A DNA stretch of 7,048 bases from a bacterium (GTDB lineage: Bacteria > SZUA-79 > Acidulodesulfobacterales > Acidulodesulfobacteraceae), in NCBI GenBank assembly GCA_021828445.1, contig JAJZJD010000056.1:1-7048 (forward strand), in the 5' to 3' direction. The position numbers were made by a program, and so were the translations under genes. Positions 6,382 to 7,048 of this stretch are shown here, one piece after another (within the stretch, counting starts at the first letter, position 1; each line of letters begins with the position of its first letter). The notes below the pieces were generated by a model. The model was not told where the DNA came from. It searched no databases and saw only the letters and a list, made by a program, of their open reading frames with translations.

Positions 6382-7048
6382 TTGATAGAATTTAATTTTA
6401 AATATGTTTTAAAGTCTGCCATAGAGGAAAACGGGCTCGAAGAATCAGAAATCAAATCTTTCGAAAGGGAGATTGTCGCGGCAAGAAGAAGCCTTAATGA
6501 ACTCAGGCGCAACGGAGACGTCGGGTTTTACGACGAAATATCGAATATCGGCATGGTAGCCGATGTTAAAACGGCGGCCGAAAAATTATTTTCTAAAGAT
6601 ATTCAAACGCTTTATGTTGTGGGAATGGGCGGTTCTTCACTCGGCGCGATATTTTTAAAAGAAGCGCTCGGCGGAATGTCCGGCGGCGTGAAAAAGGACA
6701 GGGGAATTAACGTTATCTTTTCGGAAAATATAGACCCGCTATATATAAAAAAAAATATAGACCGCATCGATATTAAAAAGACGGTATTCTGTTTTGTTAC
6801 GAAATCCGCCGATACTATCGAGGTTGTGGCCCAGTTTTTTATTATTAAGGAATTACTTGAAAAGGCGGTTAAAGACTACAGGGACAATTTAATTTTTATC
6901 ACCGATAAGCAAAGCGGATTTTTGAGGCGTTACGCCGACGAAAACGGCATAGCCGTTTTAGATATAGCCAAAAACGTAGGAGGAAGATATTCCATTACGA
7001 CGGCCGGCACCCTTTTTCCTGCTTATATAATGGGGTTTGATATAGAAA
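6382..7048 (+). CDS. pgi: Glucose-6-phosphate isomerase, 5' part
   Basis: Pgi interconverts glucose-6-phosphate and fructose-6-phosphate in glycolysis and gluconeogenesis. The frame is open to the window end and gives 222 codons, roughly the first half of a short-type (about 430-550 residue) enzyme; the catalytic C-terminal part is outside. Visible features are GMGGSSLG (81-88), the sugar-phosphate binding start of the SIS fold; TKSADTIE (140-147), in the place of the usual SKSGxTxE loop; and NVGGRYSITTAG (198-209), close to the Pgi signature. TTG 6382 is chosen because it is the only usual start codon between the in-frame cca stop (6361-6363) and ATG 6553, which lies past the N-terminal region, and because GGGGGT precedes it. 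The neighbouring cca is in the same frame, separated by its TAA. The substitution of Gly by Ala-Asp in the SIS loop is a departure from consensus. Confidence 0.92.
   Translation, partial: MIEFNFKYVLKSAIEENGLEESEIKSFEREIVAARRSLNELRRNGDVGFYDEISNIGMVADVKTAAEKLFSKDIQTLYVVGMGGSSLGAIFLKEALGGMSGGVKKDRGINVIFSENIDPLYIKKNIDRIDIKKTVFCFVTKSADTIEVVAQFFIIKELLEKAVKDYRDNLIFITDKQSGFLRRYADENGIAVLDIAKNVGGRYSITTAGTLFPAYIMGFDIE

Noticed and set aside
1..7048. Mobile element, CRISPR array, toxin-antitoxin or defence island
   Set aside because: All coding space is taken by conserved housekeeping genes with short gaps. No inverted terminal repeats, spaced repeats, tRNA genes or integrase-like proteins are visible.

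Overview
The window is a stretch of compact, moderately AT-rich bacterial chromosome in which every supportable gene is on the + strand. It holds six complete genes and two edge-truncated ones: aroA (3' part) - ispH - rpsA - sppA - HIT-family hydrolase - LapA-domain membrane protein - tRNA nucleotidyltransferase (cca-type) - pgi (5' part). Gaps are short (2 to 55 nt), one junction is an ATGA overlap, and no intrinsic terminator is visible. This looks like one housekeeping transcription unit, possibly with an extra promoter in front of rpsA.

The aroA-ispH-rpsA-sppA order, a stand-alone six-domain S1 protein, a short SppA and a LapA-domain protein point to a Gram-negative bacterium. The order resembles that of organisms formerly grouped as Deltaproteobacteria. 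The low-GC, Lys/Ile/Asn-rich coding style would fit one of the AT-rich lineages related to that group. This placement is inferred from gene order and protein style and cannot be fixed to a genus from the sequence alone.

Layout: 1-669 shikimate pathway (EPSP synthase C-terminal half); 689-1561 last step of the MEP isoprenoid pathway (IspH, Fe-S); 1617-3239 ribosomal protein S1; 3242-4168 membrane-anchored signal peptide peptidase; 4192-4677 HIT nucleotide hydrolase/phosphorylase with a probable structural zinc site; 4691-4936 two-helix LapA-domain protein; 4933-6363 tRNA 3'-end nucleotidyltransferase with an unusual insertion in the catalytic head; 6382-7048 glucose-6-phosphate isomerase, N-terminal part, starting with TTG. 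The genes share growth-linked housekeeping roles (translation, tRNA maturation, envelope upkeep, central metabolism) and do not form a single pathway.

I found no mobile element, CRISPR array, RNA gene, defence system or other undescribed system. The points worth a second look are modest: the insertion and domain make-up of the tRNA nucleotidyltransferase, the absence of cmk and ihfB from a familiar gene order, the ispH/rpsA junction, gene starts without a Shine-Dalgarno sequence, and a divergent sugar-phosphate loop in Pgi.
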